Origin: Meandrina meandrites
Taxonomy: Eukaryota; Cnidaria; Anthozoa; Scleractinia; Meandrinidae
Length of the DNA: 64,000 bases
NCBI GenBank assembly: GCA_963693305.1
Contig: OY855905.1
Coordinates: 35,107,637 to 35,171,636, forward strand
Direction: 5' to 3'
The translations under genes were made by a program, and so were the position numbers. Below the pieces are notes generated by a model. That model made no database searches. It saw only the letters and a program-made list of their open reading frames with translations, and was not told where the DNA came from. Each line of letters starts with the position of its first letter. Positions within the stretch are counted from its first letter, which is position 1. This document shows positions 23,350 to 35,700 of the stretch, piece after piece.

Positions 23350-23409
23350 TCTTGACAAGCCCGAAGATATGATCTTAGGTAACAGGGGGCACTGCTCACT
23401 ATTAAGTGG

Positions 23410-23690
23410 CTCTGCAATTTAAAAGTCAACGTTAAAAATCTCAGCAACAGAGAAATCTTGCTTGGAATACCAGGCTGTGAAGACGAGTTTTTTGTCAATC
23501 ATGTAATACTTATCGCTAAACATTATCTGTATTCATGCCGTTGTAAGAAAACCTATCCTCTCGTTAATGTTTTCACTGCTAGACTGAAAAAGATTCAAGA
23601 TCTTGAACTGTTAATTGCAAAATCAAAAAATAACCTATCTAACCATACTGCGAAATGGGGCAAATTTCTAAGAAATATTGACTTATGAAT
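23410..23690 (+). pseudogene. LINE ORF2, C-terminal fragment
   Basis: The segment NREILLGIPGCEDEFFVNHV and the following Lys/Asn-rich tail ending GKFLRNIDL match the C-terminal end of L1/Tx1-like ORF2 proteins. It is in a different frame from the RT segment, and several hundred residues expected between RT and this tail are missing, so an internal deletion is likely. Confidence 0.75.
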
Positions 23691-24067
23691 TACGTATCTA
23701 AAGTACTACGCTTTAGATACTTCTCATACGTATTAGGGTGAACACAATTGGGTCTGTCGTGTGTTGTGATGTAGTGTATGTGTGCTCGAATAAATGTGTT
23801 TCTGAATGTGTGAAATAGCAATAATTATTTAAAAGAATTTAATTGGGCTATGTATTGTAACAAAGGTAAATGATTTTCTTTAAATTGAATATTACAAGTA
23901 ATGATTTCAAGTATTTGTTTTTTCTCGCTGTTTTAAGTGATGTAGTGTAATGTATATTGTAAGTAGTTTAATGTGTAATGTATATTGTAATTAGTTTTAA
24001 TCTTATGTGAACGTGTAAAGTGTTGTAAATAAGCAGAGTGCTGAAAAAAATAAAAATTACAAAAAAA
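23691..24067 (+). other. LINE 3' untranslated region and A-rich tail
   Basis: AT-rich sequence with repeated 'tgtagtgtaatgtatattgtaa' words, ending in 'gaaaaaaataaaaattacaaaaaaaa' at about 24042-24067, consistent with a LINE 3' end. Confidence 0.7.
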
Positions 24068-24615
24068 AGTGCTATGTGTCGCGTGCGAGCGAAGATTCTA
24101 GTCGCGCGAAAATTGGGGCGAGAGCAAAAAAAGGAAAGGAGCGGGGAGGGGGTGGGGCCCTCCCACCTTTCTTCCGTTTTTGAAGATGTCACAGGAATGT
24201 CACTGACTTCAATCTCTCTCTTTTCCGCCAAACAAAGCTGATATCATGTCTTCAAGTCGCTTTGCGTTTTAACTTTTGTGTTAGCCGGTTTTTACGGCAA
24301 ATAAAATTCACAAAACTCGTTAACATTTGTAGTTTAATTTGTTTGCTCACATTCGCTCCAAGACCATTTCTTTGTTCTCGGACTTCCTTTCGCTAGAAAC
24401 AGACAGGAAATCTTTGTGTTTTTTTTTGGGAAATAGTTTCATCGCGAAAATTTACGACGAAAAGCTTTTTCAAGTAGCGTCGGAAAAAGTTTTTTCGCTT
24501 GCAGTCAGGAACACAGCAGGCGATCCCAAGCGGTCAAGATGGCTCCATCTTGACCGCTCGGGTAGCCAATCAGAGCACGAGACTCGATTCATCTTGACAG
24601 CTCACGGAGGTAGTC

Positions 24616-24858
24616 ATATTTAACAATTATTCACCGGAGTGGAGGTAAATATCCACGGCTTTCCCCGACACTGAGGTGAATAATTGTTTTAATATATACC
24701 ACACAAGTTGAATAACTAGCGAACCAAAACATTACTTTCGGTACCTATAGCGACACGTGAAGCCATTTTGTTTCTCTTCGTCTGCTCAGAGGTGAATAGT
24801 ACTTTGCTATTGCCAATCAGCGCGAGCGGAAAGCACTATTCACTTGTGGTATATTTAA
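24616..24858 (+). mobile_element. ~290-bp MITE-like family, copy 1
   Basis: Begins 'atttaacaattattcaccg', contains 'gacactgaggtgaataattg', 'aagccattttgtttct' and 'aggtgaatagtactttgct', ends 'gcactattcacttgtggtata'. Related copies are at 27446-27740 and 46510-46808 in the same orientation. Confidence 0.75.
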
Positions 24859-24867
24859 CAAATAAAG

Positions 24868-25031
24868 AAGCCTAAGCCATGTTTTATACTGTCATAAAAC
24901 ACGACGGGCATTTGAGAACACGAGGAAATGTAGAAAACATGAGCCGCAGGCGAATGTTTTCTACATTTCTCGAGTGTTCTCAAATGTCCGGAGTGTTTTA
25001 TGACAGTATAAAACATGGCTTAGGCTTCTTT
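24868..25031. mobile_element. Palindromic MITE with ~75-bp arms
   Basis: 'agaagcctaagccatgtttt' at the left is mirrored by 'aaaacatggcttaggcttct' at the right; the arms also share 'gtagaaaacat' near the centre. A related short 'tatgttttatactctgataaaacata' lies at 25718-25745. Confidence 0.8.
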
Positions 25032-26153
25032 CTTTGCTTTATGATATAGATTTTAGACGCCGCGAGTGGAAAGTTAAATTAAAATACTTGTAAATGTACA
25101 ACGAGCGATTGAACGAAGATGAAAAGGAGCAAATAGTTTACCGGAAGACCAGAAAACTGACACAATTTCATTCATTGTTCGACGTAAGTTTGTTACCTTT
25201 CAATCTTTATCTTGTCCTTTTGAACTTCAATAAACTTCACCGACTCTTAGTGCAATTTCGTTTCAGCAGTAGTCTAGATGACAGCCGTGGAGCCGTAAAC
25301 AAGTACAATATGTAAACACTTGCTTCGCTTGTCTTGCACAAGGCGTATAATTTCCAGAAAAGCTATTGCTTCGGATCTTCCCGTAAACCTTAATTGTTGT
25401 CGCAATTTTCCAGCATGAATAGACGATTTAAGAGGAGATTGTCGAGGAAAATCTTCGAAAGAAAACTCTCTCGCTCGCTGTCGTTGCGTGTTTCATTAAA
25501 CTCAAGGAGTGAACACCGCGCCACAAATTTTCCCGCCTCTTCATACTATCACTTCGTTTACATCAAAATGAAATGTCCAGTGAATTTATACTTCAGTAAA
25601 AAGCAATTTAATAAAAACAAATATTCCATTCGCCCCTGTTGGATTCGAGTGGTTATAGCCAACGAGGCGCGAAGCACTCGAAGAAAGCTGACGAAAAACA
25701 ATAAAACATGATTTTTCTATGTTTTATACTCTGATAAAACATAGGTTTTTAGCCAATCAGAGCGCGCGCAGACTCCTATCTATATTATAAACTAAAATAA
25801 CGTGGGGTTAAGGCTACTTAACGATTAATTAGTCCTTGTTCAAGGTACGAGTGCGTGCCAGATCTAGGGCGAAATTCTACATACATGCGTTTCATCATTA
25901 GTGGGAAAATCAGTGTTTTTTGTTTTTACTCGGCTAGCACTTCTCAACTTCGATTCTAACATTCTGATGTAGACTGGGCTTATGTAAAACAGTTTCTAAT
26001 TGGTCCATTTTGGCGTCACAGGTTCTTTGAAGCGATTCTATTGGTCAGTGTAAAACAACCGTGGCACTTGCAGTGGCGGGAACAACCAGTGGCTGACAGT
26101 ACGCTCGGTTCGATAAAAGTTCAGTCCACAGTGTGGGAAAGTGAAGTTGTTAT
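25032..26153. other. Upstream region of the SLC25A22-like gene
   Basis: Contains small ORFs (25094-25315, 25394-25711) that I do not recognise, and a short palindrome near 25718. The promoter of the downstream carrier gene should be in the last few hundred bases; no specific box could be supported. Confidence 0.4.
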
Positions 26154-29100
26154 ATGGAAAAACCACACAGGTAAGTTCTACAGTTTGTATAATATGAATT
26201 AATAACCAGATATTGGTTCGAATGAAAACACCGTACTTGGACTCCACAGTTGGAACCGGCAAAAAATGAGATGTATTGCAAAAAGCGAGTGTAGAAAATT
26301 TGGTCGTTCACTGGCAAACGCCGAGTCAGTTTGCCTTGCTAGCTCTCATAAGGTATTGCAATTTATTTCTTTTTTATCCTTTCGTAATCTATACACGACA
26401 TCAGGGAAAACGGGCTTAAGGTTGTTTCTTTTGGTTGGACACAAAATTGTCTTGATTTAAGTCAATTTTGCAGCTGGAATATTAATATTGAAAGTCATGG
26501 ACACTTTCAAAAACCTTCTTGCATCGCAAAGTACAAAGCTTACAAAAACAATGCCTTTTGTGATTAGCAGTTAGTTGCCGTAGTTTGATCCTTTTAGGTT
26601 TCTTTGGGGAACTAGTCGCTCGCCAAGGAAAAAACTGAGGCATATTAATTATTAATCATGTCAAAAAGTATTTAGCTCCAAGAATCTGAAGAAAATCACC
26701 CAGGGATATGTTTTGAAGCAGAAAAGCCATGTCGATAGCTTGAAATTTTACATTAAGTCTTATTTACTGGAGATTCACTCTGGCTGAGTGTGTTTTCAGG
26801 CACGTTTATCCTTCCGAAGGGGCAAAAGTGAACACTGTTTTAGTATAAAGCTTATATTTGAAGACTTTTCACCAATACAGCAAAAAAAAAACCCAACTGA
26901 GAACGTGTCCAAAATTGCTATCACGAATCTATATGTAGCTTGCAGAGTGTAATCGTAGACGTGATGAATTCAGTGTACATTACAGATTCTTTACATTGAA
27001 CACGAATTTAATCAAGTCACATCAGGAGGCAGGGTTTTTTTTGTATTTTTTTGTATAAAGCTTATGACCAAAACAACAATTTACGTGTTATCGTATAAAC
27101 TATTAATAAGGTTTGCTCCAACTGAAAAATTCAAAGTTTACCTAATTAGTAAGTCTACTCTTCATAAGTTAATTTTTCTTTGGAATCGGTCAATAGGCTT
27201 TTTATTGACAAATTTTGACTGGAAAGTTAGAAATTTTATTGACCTCTTTGACGCATACAATAAATTTACTTTTTGATGTCCGTATATATCTAAAATACGA
27301 AACAACTACTGACTTTCTAACACCGGCTCTTTTTTAGCAAGTTGTCTTAACTGAATTCACACTTTCTATTAACTGTAGTTGATGATATAAAAAATACGTT
27401 TTTCTCCTAGGATTTTCGAGGAGTGTACCCTTAAAATTTCATAGATATTTAACAATTATTCACCGAAGTGGAGGTGAATAGTGGTGGATATTCACCACTT
27501 TCACCGACTTTCAATATCCACCACTTTCACCGACACTGAGGTGAATCATTGTTTTAGTATATACCACACAAACTGAATAACTAACGGACCAAAACATTAC
27601 TTTCGGCTCCCAAAGCGACGCGCGAAGCCATTTTGTTTCTTTTCGGCTGCTCGGAGGTGAATAGTACTTTGCTATCACCTCCGAGTTAACCAATCAGCGC
27701 GCGCGGAAAGCACTATTCACTTGTGTGGTATATACTAAATCGAGTTATCTCGAGTTTCGGAAATGTGTGTGTATATATATATATATCCGGGAAATTATTT
27801 GGTTTTTTGCTCTTGTATTATTGCTTCAAAGCAAGATAACACGATAATAACATGGTGTTTGTGGTTTAGCTTTTTAGCCAAACTTGTCAATGGCGCTATT
27901 GCTGGAGTGGTGGGTGTTACCTGCACCTTTCCGTTGGATCTTTGCAAAACAAGACTGCAGGATCAAAAAAACCTTGGAGCTCAAAAGCACTACAGAAACT
28001 TGTAAGTCAACTTTTTCTCATTGAAGAGTTGTTCCTTAACTTTAGCAGCCACATAATACTCCACACAACAAAGAGGCATGCGAATTGTTCATTGGAGTTC
28101 AGCTGTCGTGCATTCTCCAGTAGCTGATACAAAAAGTACCATCTTGTTGAGCGTGAAATTGTTGAAAATTTGAGCATAAATATGGGGAATTTTACTGTCA
28201 GTCTCAGTTCGAAGGTGTACTTCAAGAGTCCAGTGCGTAGGTTGTAATAAGACCGCTAGCCATCAGATGATATAGGGGTATCGCAATTTACACCGTAAGC
28301 CATCGTAATGGGGTGTCACGCAGTGGTGAAGTACTGGGAGGGGGCAGGGTTAGTTGACTGCATTTTTTACCGCCAATCTTGATAGCAGGGTGTATCTGGC
28401 ATGGTCGAATTGGCATAGTCGAATTAACCGCGAAACTGTCACCTGTCAACTGACAAAATATGACAGCGCGCAATTAGACTCCTTAACATGGTTCACCACA
28501 TTGATCGAGACGCGGCTTTCACTACTTCAGCGAAAAACTTGCAACTGTTGTTTATTTTATTTTTAGAGCGGACTGTTTATGGAAGGTGGCAAGAGCGGAA
28601 GGAGTGCAAGGTCTATACAAAGGTGAATAAACAGTCGCTGGCTTAGAGCTGTAGACTCTTTATACCAGTACTGAGTAAACTGGCTACGCTGTTGAAAGCT
28701 AAAGCAGACGTGGACATGACAGTCTGCTGCCCGCCAAGGTTACATAATAATCAGCTGTATCCAAACCGAATCTACCTTATTACTAATATGTCCCTCTATA
28801 AACAACAGTCTATAACTTGCTACTTGTAGTAGATCCTGAGTTTGTCGTAAGTCAGTCCTATTTTACACTGTGGAGATGTATCGCTTACATGTACTATAGG
28901 AAGGTTAAAGAGTGAAAGTACGTGGATGAACACACGGTCGGGACGAAAAGTCCTGGCCATTAAAGAGAGCTCGAGGTCGCTGACAGCGTGGTTCGATAAA
29001 GGTTTTTAGATTCACAGCATTACAAAAGCTTGACTTTCACACGTACAATCTTTGCTTGTTTCTGTTGCTAGGCATGGGAGTAAACTTGTTGCTGATAAAC

Positions 29101-31499
29101 CCAGAGAAGGCGATAAAACTTGCGGTAAACGACCAAATAAGACAAATGTATGGCGGGAAAAGGTAACTGGCCTAAAATATAACTGTCTTAATTCCAAAGC
29201 CTCGTTTTTGCGCGAGAAACGTATGGGCACATAGCTACATTTCATTTCAACAAAAATTCGTCGTAACGCCATCTCATAGAAGAGCACAAATAATCCTAAA
29301 ATCCATCAATGGGGTATTATTTCCCAGGCTATAAGGTTCTTGAGCCTTTAATAAAGTTCTCATTCTTATTTATCAAATAATTTTCTGCGCGTTTGGCCTA
29401 AAAAACATAAATTACCTTGTTCTCGATTTGATCGCACAACAAACACCCGAACAGAACGAACACTTTCATAATGTATAGAAGGGTAAAATGGCAGTAAAAG
29501 GTGTTTCATTTCATTCTTCGCAAACCCTGCAGGTCTACACTGCCTTTAACCAAAGAGATGATAGCTGGCGGAGCTGCTGGGTTTTGTCAGGTTGGTCACA
29601 TCAATCAACTTAATAAATGTGTTTAAACCTTTATCTGATTTCACTGTCTGAGGAAATGTACCATTTCTATTTTAAAGGTGATAGTTACAACACCAATGGA
29701 AATGCTTAAAATACAGCTTCAAATGGCAGGAACACAAACCACAAGTAGGTTACACATCTTTTTCTTACCACCACCACTGTACCACTCCAGCAACTCAGCA
29801 ACATCCACTTTAAGATGGTGTGCCTTATATATTTAGTATTTTTGAAAGTAACTACTGCTTACTGCATGTTTTGGGTAAAACAACAAATTACTATCAGGAA
29901 GGAGTTAACCATTCGAACAAGGATCGAGCCACGATTTCGCAAAGCCATATCCCAACTAGATAAAGAGTAACACGTTGTATTAAAATAATGATCATCCAAG
30001 GAAACAGTCGTTAGTTAGCGAAGGTAGCGAACCAGCCAAGGTTCTCTTTTTCTCGTTCCCTGGAGCGGACTACGATCAAGTTCTGTTTCCATCAGCTCTC
30101 CTTCGAACGAGAAGTGAAAAAGTGATAGGCACTAAGGGGAAAGAGGGGCGGCTCATAGCAAACAAGGCTGATAACGAACAATATTTTTTCTTCAGCCGGT
30201 CCCCGAATGGCTACTACAGCTACTGCAGTGGCAGCCGCCAGTTCAAACCTAAGGACATACGGCACTAAGTCAGGAACAGCCCCCAAATCCGCCATGAAAA
30301 TAGCACAAGACCTGATGAGAAGCAAGGGTATAAGTGGCATTTACAGAGGACTTGGAGCCACATTAGCAAGGTATGCATATGGTGGCTAATTTTATTAGCC
30401 AGGTATAAAGCAGCCGGGAGCAGCGCTTGCGCTGATGCCTGGCTCCAAGCTTGATCTAAAAGCTGTCAATACTGCGAGTTGTTTTAAAAACGCTAAAATG
30501 CCCGCAATACTCTTTATGCCAACTGCAAACACTAAGCTTTGTTATTTAAAGAAAGTTACATTTGATGTATAATGACTGGTTTTGCAGTCAAGAACTTTCC
30601 TGTTTTAATTTTTTAGACTTATTTTTTTTTGTTATTTCTCTCCAGGGACGTGCCATTTTCCTGCATCTACTTCCCTCTCTTTGCCTATCTAAGGCTCGAG
30701 GTTAGAAAGCACTTAATTACTAACTTTATCACTTGAACTGATCGCTCGGTGTATCAAATGATCACGCTACTTCATTCTTCAGTTTCAGGGAGAAGGGACG
30801 CACAGAAGCCCAGGTCCTCTGCACTGCTTGTTAGCTGGCTGTACAGCTGGTAAGTTTCTACTATCACTTAATATTAGATCGGGAGTTCTTTTTTCCGGCG
30901 GCGGAAGAGTTCTTTTCTTTTTCCTCTCCTCCGCCACTATTAGAAAGAACGAACGCACAAACGAAGTTAAAAAGGATTCTTTAAAGTTCATTTTTTTAAA
31001 AACGAAACTAGACTGCAGGTAGTCGTTTTCTTTCTAATTTTGAATCAATTTATTTCCCTTTACTGGCAGTACCTTAGAAAAAAGGGCGATTACTACAATT
31101 GCTCCAATGTTCGTGAGGTCCAACAACCGTTTTTTCCTACAATCTTGATTTTCCTATTATATCCTCCTAGCACATCTAAAACTCGTGCTCTAAATTCCAT
31201 CCGACAAGTTATAACTTGAAATATTTCGTGTTTGTTTAGCAATGATAGGCAGTGCTGCAGTCACACCACTGGATGTTGTGAAGACTAGGCTACAGGTGAT
31301 ACGGAGCGGAGGCGAAGCGGCCTACAATGGCCTGCTGGACTGTGTTCGAAAAACGTACGTCAATGAAGGAATAAGGGCTTTCTACAAAGGAACAGTGCCC
31401 AGAATGATCGTGATTGCCCCGCTGTTTGGAATAGCCCAGATGGTTTACTTCCTGGGAGTTGCCGAAAGAATACTTGGACTTGAAGTGGGCGAAATATAA
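26154..31499 (+). CDS. SLC25A22: Mitochondrial glutamate carrier (SLC25A22/SLC25A18-like), ten coding exons
   Basis: Exons: 26154-26170, 27870-28001, 28567-28622, 29072-29162, 29533-29590, 29678-29744, 30196-30370, 30646-30700, 30789-30849, 31240-31499. Phases agree throughout and give 323 residues, the length I recall for human SLC25A22. The three carrier signatures are PLDLCKTR (27-34), PMEMLKIQ (124-131) and PLDVVKTR (247-254), one per repeat of the threefold mitochondrial-carrier fold. Close family motifs include [49 protein letters not shown] and [16 protein letters not shown]. The product would import glutamate with a proton across the inner mitochondrial membrane. The first coding exon is only 17 nt (MEKPH and two bases), chosen because it alone gives the right phase and an N-terminus of family-like length. 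Polyadenylation signals lie near 31896 and 31917. The assignment to glutamate carriers rather than other SLC25 members is firm; the choice between GC1 and GC2 types is not. Confidence 0.93.
27446..27740 (+). mobile_element. ~290-bp MITE-like family, copy 2 (intron 1 of SLC25A22-like gene)
   Basis: Same family as 24616-24858, with an extra internal duplication of 'tccaccactttcaccgac' and the end 'cttgtgtggtatatactaaa'. It lies about 130 bp before exon 2. Confidence 0.8.
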
Positions 31500-32757
31500 C
31501 GAGATGAATTCACTTACAATGATACTTGACGTCACTAAGTATCTGTAAAATACAAATCTAATAACAAGCTGATTGGGGCCAGGTGCCCCATCAAAACAAT
31601 ACTTCTGGGAAATACGGATTTGTAAGTGGATACTGAATTATCACGAAAACTTTTTGTATTAATTTATTGAAAGGATATTGGGAAAATGCGACTGGGTAAA
31701 ATATTTGATTGTACAGTATTATTCGTTGTTTGAGGACTTCCAAACAAAGAAACAAATCTTTTTTTAAATTGTAAATAACAGTGCGATGTGTAACTGGTTT
31801 ACTTACAACTGGGGGGTGTACCATAATTTGAAGAGATGTAAAAAAAAAACAGCTCAGTGACAGCTTAGCTAGAAGTACGATAGAACGTCACAAGAAAGAA
31901 TAAACTTCACCACATAAATAAAGATGTTCTTTTAAAAAAATAAACAAAGGCAACCCTATAGAAACTATTATCGTTCTTGAGCGGTTCTGGGAGTAATGTG
32001 ATTTTGTAATGTGGTTGAGGCGGGGGATGGGGTGCGGGAGGGGGTGGGCATGAATGCAGGTAAACAGCGCATGGACTGGGAGAATGGCATTAAATTCTTC
32101 ATCCTCTAGCCAAAGCTGTCTTTGGGTTTTAGCGTTAGTTCAGGTTGTACTTTCCAGTTTCGCACAAAACTGAAACGAAAGGGATTTGTTAAACAGAACA
32201 TCTGTCGGAATTCGGTCCGCCTGTGGTTGGAGAAGGGTAACACGTGGTGGCAAATGAATACACACAACAACAAGAACTGAACGGGTATAACGTTACTGTC
32301 GCATTAGTTCATTCTAAAGCTGATCTAATATTTTCACTGAACTGAAATCAAATATCAAGCAGATAATCCACATGGTTAATTTTATTTAATGTATTAATTC
32401 CGAGTTTTATTTTCGTATCAAGGCTAGACCCACAACGGCAAAACCAAAAGCGTTACAGTTCCGCACACCATCATACGAATGTAATATAAGATACAAGTCC
32501 AGAAGAATTAAACATGCAGCAAAAGAACAAAATGGAGGGAGGGGCGACTTAGACACAACCATTCAATTTCCGATCAAGGCTTTCACGTTATTCTAACAAC
32601 AGTGAGCTCTACACCTCAAAGCAAATAAACTAATGTACACATTTCTCCTTATTACGAACAGACCAATAGCACTTACATTTTCGTATATTTAATAATAACG
32701 TTTGAAGGAAAGAGATTTTTGAAGTCAAGAAGAAAGTAAACAGCCAAAAGAAATGCG
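31500..32757. other. Interval between convergent genes
   Basis: Holds the 3' UTR of the carrier gene to about 31925 and, on the minus strand, the 3' UTR of V-ATPase subunit E. A G-rich run is at 32020-32048. No further coding exon is needed or seen. Confidence 0.6.
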
Positions 32758-35700
32758 TCAGTCCATGAATACTCTCCGCGTGTTTACCCCAAACAATGTC
32801 TCTCTTATCTCTGGCATCATCTGCAGAGGTTATGGAAGAAATTAAAACAATTACAACAGCTTTGTCTCTAAAACGCTTATAAAGCAACACAATGGATCAG
32901 TACCTAGAGATGTACATACCTGTTTACTCATCATTTCCAGCCGACTCTCTAATGTATTGACAACTTTAATTCGGCCTTGTTTGGCTAACAATTCAACACC
33001 ACCAGCACTGCAACAGAACGCGGGTAAATATAACAACTGCAGGACAGACACAGTGATACCAGCATTACAGCCACCTTGACAATACACCATCCTCATAAAT
33101 GCAGTCAGTTGCACACTGGAAAAATCTTTGTTGTTGCAGTAATAGCAATAAACTGCAGTTTATACTATATACAATACAAGGGTTGGGCTGGTCCGGTGGT
33201 TTTGAATGTGAAATGGGCCTTTTTCTCAAACTTTTCCCATAAATCCACCACAACAGTACGTAGAATTTATACATTGACTGACTTGACAGGACAAATCTGA
33301 CAAACAATGGAATTTTGTTCTCCTGAAATATACCAGCCTGGCCGACCAGATATGAATAATGGTAAGCGCCCGAAGTTGTTGTCTAGGCCATAAAAAGTGG
33401 TCATAAGGGGTTCATAATACATCAAGTAAGGTTTGTACTTGGAGCAATGTGGCTCACACCATCTGAGATTGTGTTAGTTTCCAAAGTATGAAGCAACTAG
33501 AAGACTTATAACTCCTCCCAGATAGGATGCTAGTCCACTACAGGTTACCCCCCTCCCCTCCCCTCAGCAATTGCCTGGTTGCCCTAACAATTTGCCAGTA
33601 GCCATTTATAATCCTGGACCCAGTTGCCCAAAGGATGGATAACACTATCCTTAAATTTACCTTTGTTTAGACAAGGTTGTGTTAAAAGCTAGAAGCTTGT
33701 GGGGCCATGTATCCCAGATTGAACTGGAAAACCCAGAGAAAAACCCTTGGAGCAAGGACAAGAATCAACTCAACAAACTAAACCCACATATGATGCTAGG
33801 TCTGGGATTTGAAGTTCCCAGGTCACATTGATGGGATGTGCCACCCCTGCTCCCCACTGGATCAATCACTATCCAGTGGATAAATGTTGATAAAACGAAG
33901 TTCTATGCTATCCACTGGATCCTTTAAACAACTGGGGCCTGCAGGGTGTGGAGACATGCACTGTGTGAGTGCCTTGTCCCATGAAAACTGTATCATTGTG
34001 CTTGAACCAAAACAGAAATCCAACAGTATTGCACACCGACCATCAGGCTACCACAACCCTCATAATAAAAGAAGTATAAAAAAAAACATCCTTACCAATC
34101 AGATCCTAAGAATTGCTCATCAATTGTAACTTCTGTATTTTTCTTTGTTGCTTTTTTGTATTCCTCTACTGCTGCATCCATAATGTTCTGAAAATTAAAA
34201 TGATAATAATTTAAAAATCTTATCTCATTCAACTCCATGTTCCTTAGTAGTCTCATTATGTAGTACTCAAGGCTTTGTATTAAGCTATGGCATTTTAATG
34301 TTTGCTATAGTTTCATTTGGTCACACAAAGCCTGCATTACATTTGGCTCTGGTTTACGAAACAGGGATCTTACTATTCTTGGTTTGTACACCATGACCTT
34401 GAGCCAAAAAAGCCTGGTCCAGCATTCCTACACAGTCTATAAGTGCATCATGTTTGAAAAACACACAATTTTTACATGTGTAGTATATCTTGTATAAGAA
34501 GGGATACCATGCTAGCAATCTTTAGCAAACAGGAAACACAAGCAGTATTTTCCTTATTTTGTAATAATTCTAATATGTTTTTATCACAGGCAGACCACCT
34601 TATGTGTTTGTGGTTGATCAAACTTACCAATCAGCGCTTGGCATCCCGCAACAGCCCACACAGTTCCAAATCTCAATGCGCTGATTGGTGAATTTGAAAT
34701 GGCATGCATGCTTCTAATTCTTCTGGTCGCTGCGTATGGCACCGATCTTATTAAGAAAATGCCTGATTTTAGCATCAATTTTCATGGAAAATGTTGGAGG
34801 GATGAAGCTCAAATTCGGTGAAGAGATAGGGCAACATCTCACTGATCAACAGCCATCCTCAGACTGGTAAGCTTTTTAGCAGTTTGGCGTTAGTTCTGGT
34901 TTGAAGAGGAGGAGGTTGCTGCTGGCAGCTGCCAACTTGCAAGCCATGTCTCCCTTTCTTCACTTCCCGGCCTTTGGCCAAAAGTAATTTTAATCAGTAA
35001 AAAGACACTTCAAATGGCCCATGCAGGCGAAAAAACATGACACCTGAGTCAACTAACATTTCATTTAAATTAACTGACTGGAGATATTCAGAGTGGAAAT
35101 ATTTAGGTATGTTATCTTCAGATCTTTATTAATTTTGTGACCCTGACAGATTTAAATATTTCTTTTGTTTGTCTCATGTCAACAAATAATAATTAACCCC
35201 TAACACATAGGGTGGTCTGCCTGTGGTTTTTATTAGGGTTACAAATGAATCTGACACAATGGAAGCCCAATCACTGCATTATTATTATACCTTCACAATA
35301 TCGACATCTTGCTGGCGACACCGTATAGACACAGTTGGTTCAAGAAGCTGAAATAATCCCTGAAAGAGAGAAATAAAGGATTTCTAAGTTGGGCATGACT
35401 AACAGTCACATTAAATTACTGTATACCCCCCCCCCCCCCACCATTTTTTAATTTTAAATTTGTACGTAAGGATTTCATTTTTTTTAGTCCAAGGGTCACC
35501 AATTAGTCTGTCAAAGACTAAATCCTTTGACATATTAATAAAGATTCTACTTACTCACTTAACATACCTGAAGACTAATAATGATTTGAAAACTATGATT
35601 ATATAGCACAAATAAAACCCTAATTTGATCATCATTTTATGGTGAGGTGTACCCGCCACCAGATACCAATCTGAAACACATGCGCAATTTAGTTCCAGTG

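Noticed and set aside
32120..32215. A strong minus-strand acceptor (tttcgtttcag) that could start the last exon of V-ATPase subunit E
   Set aside because: The encoded tail does not match the family, while 32758-32820 gives the expected [11 protein letters not shown] ending in phase.
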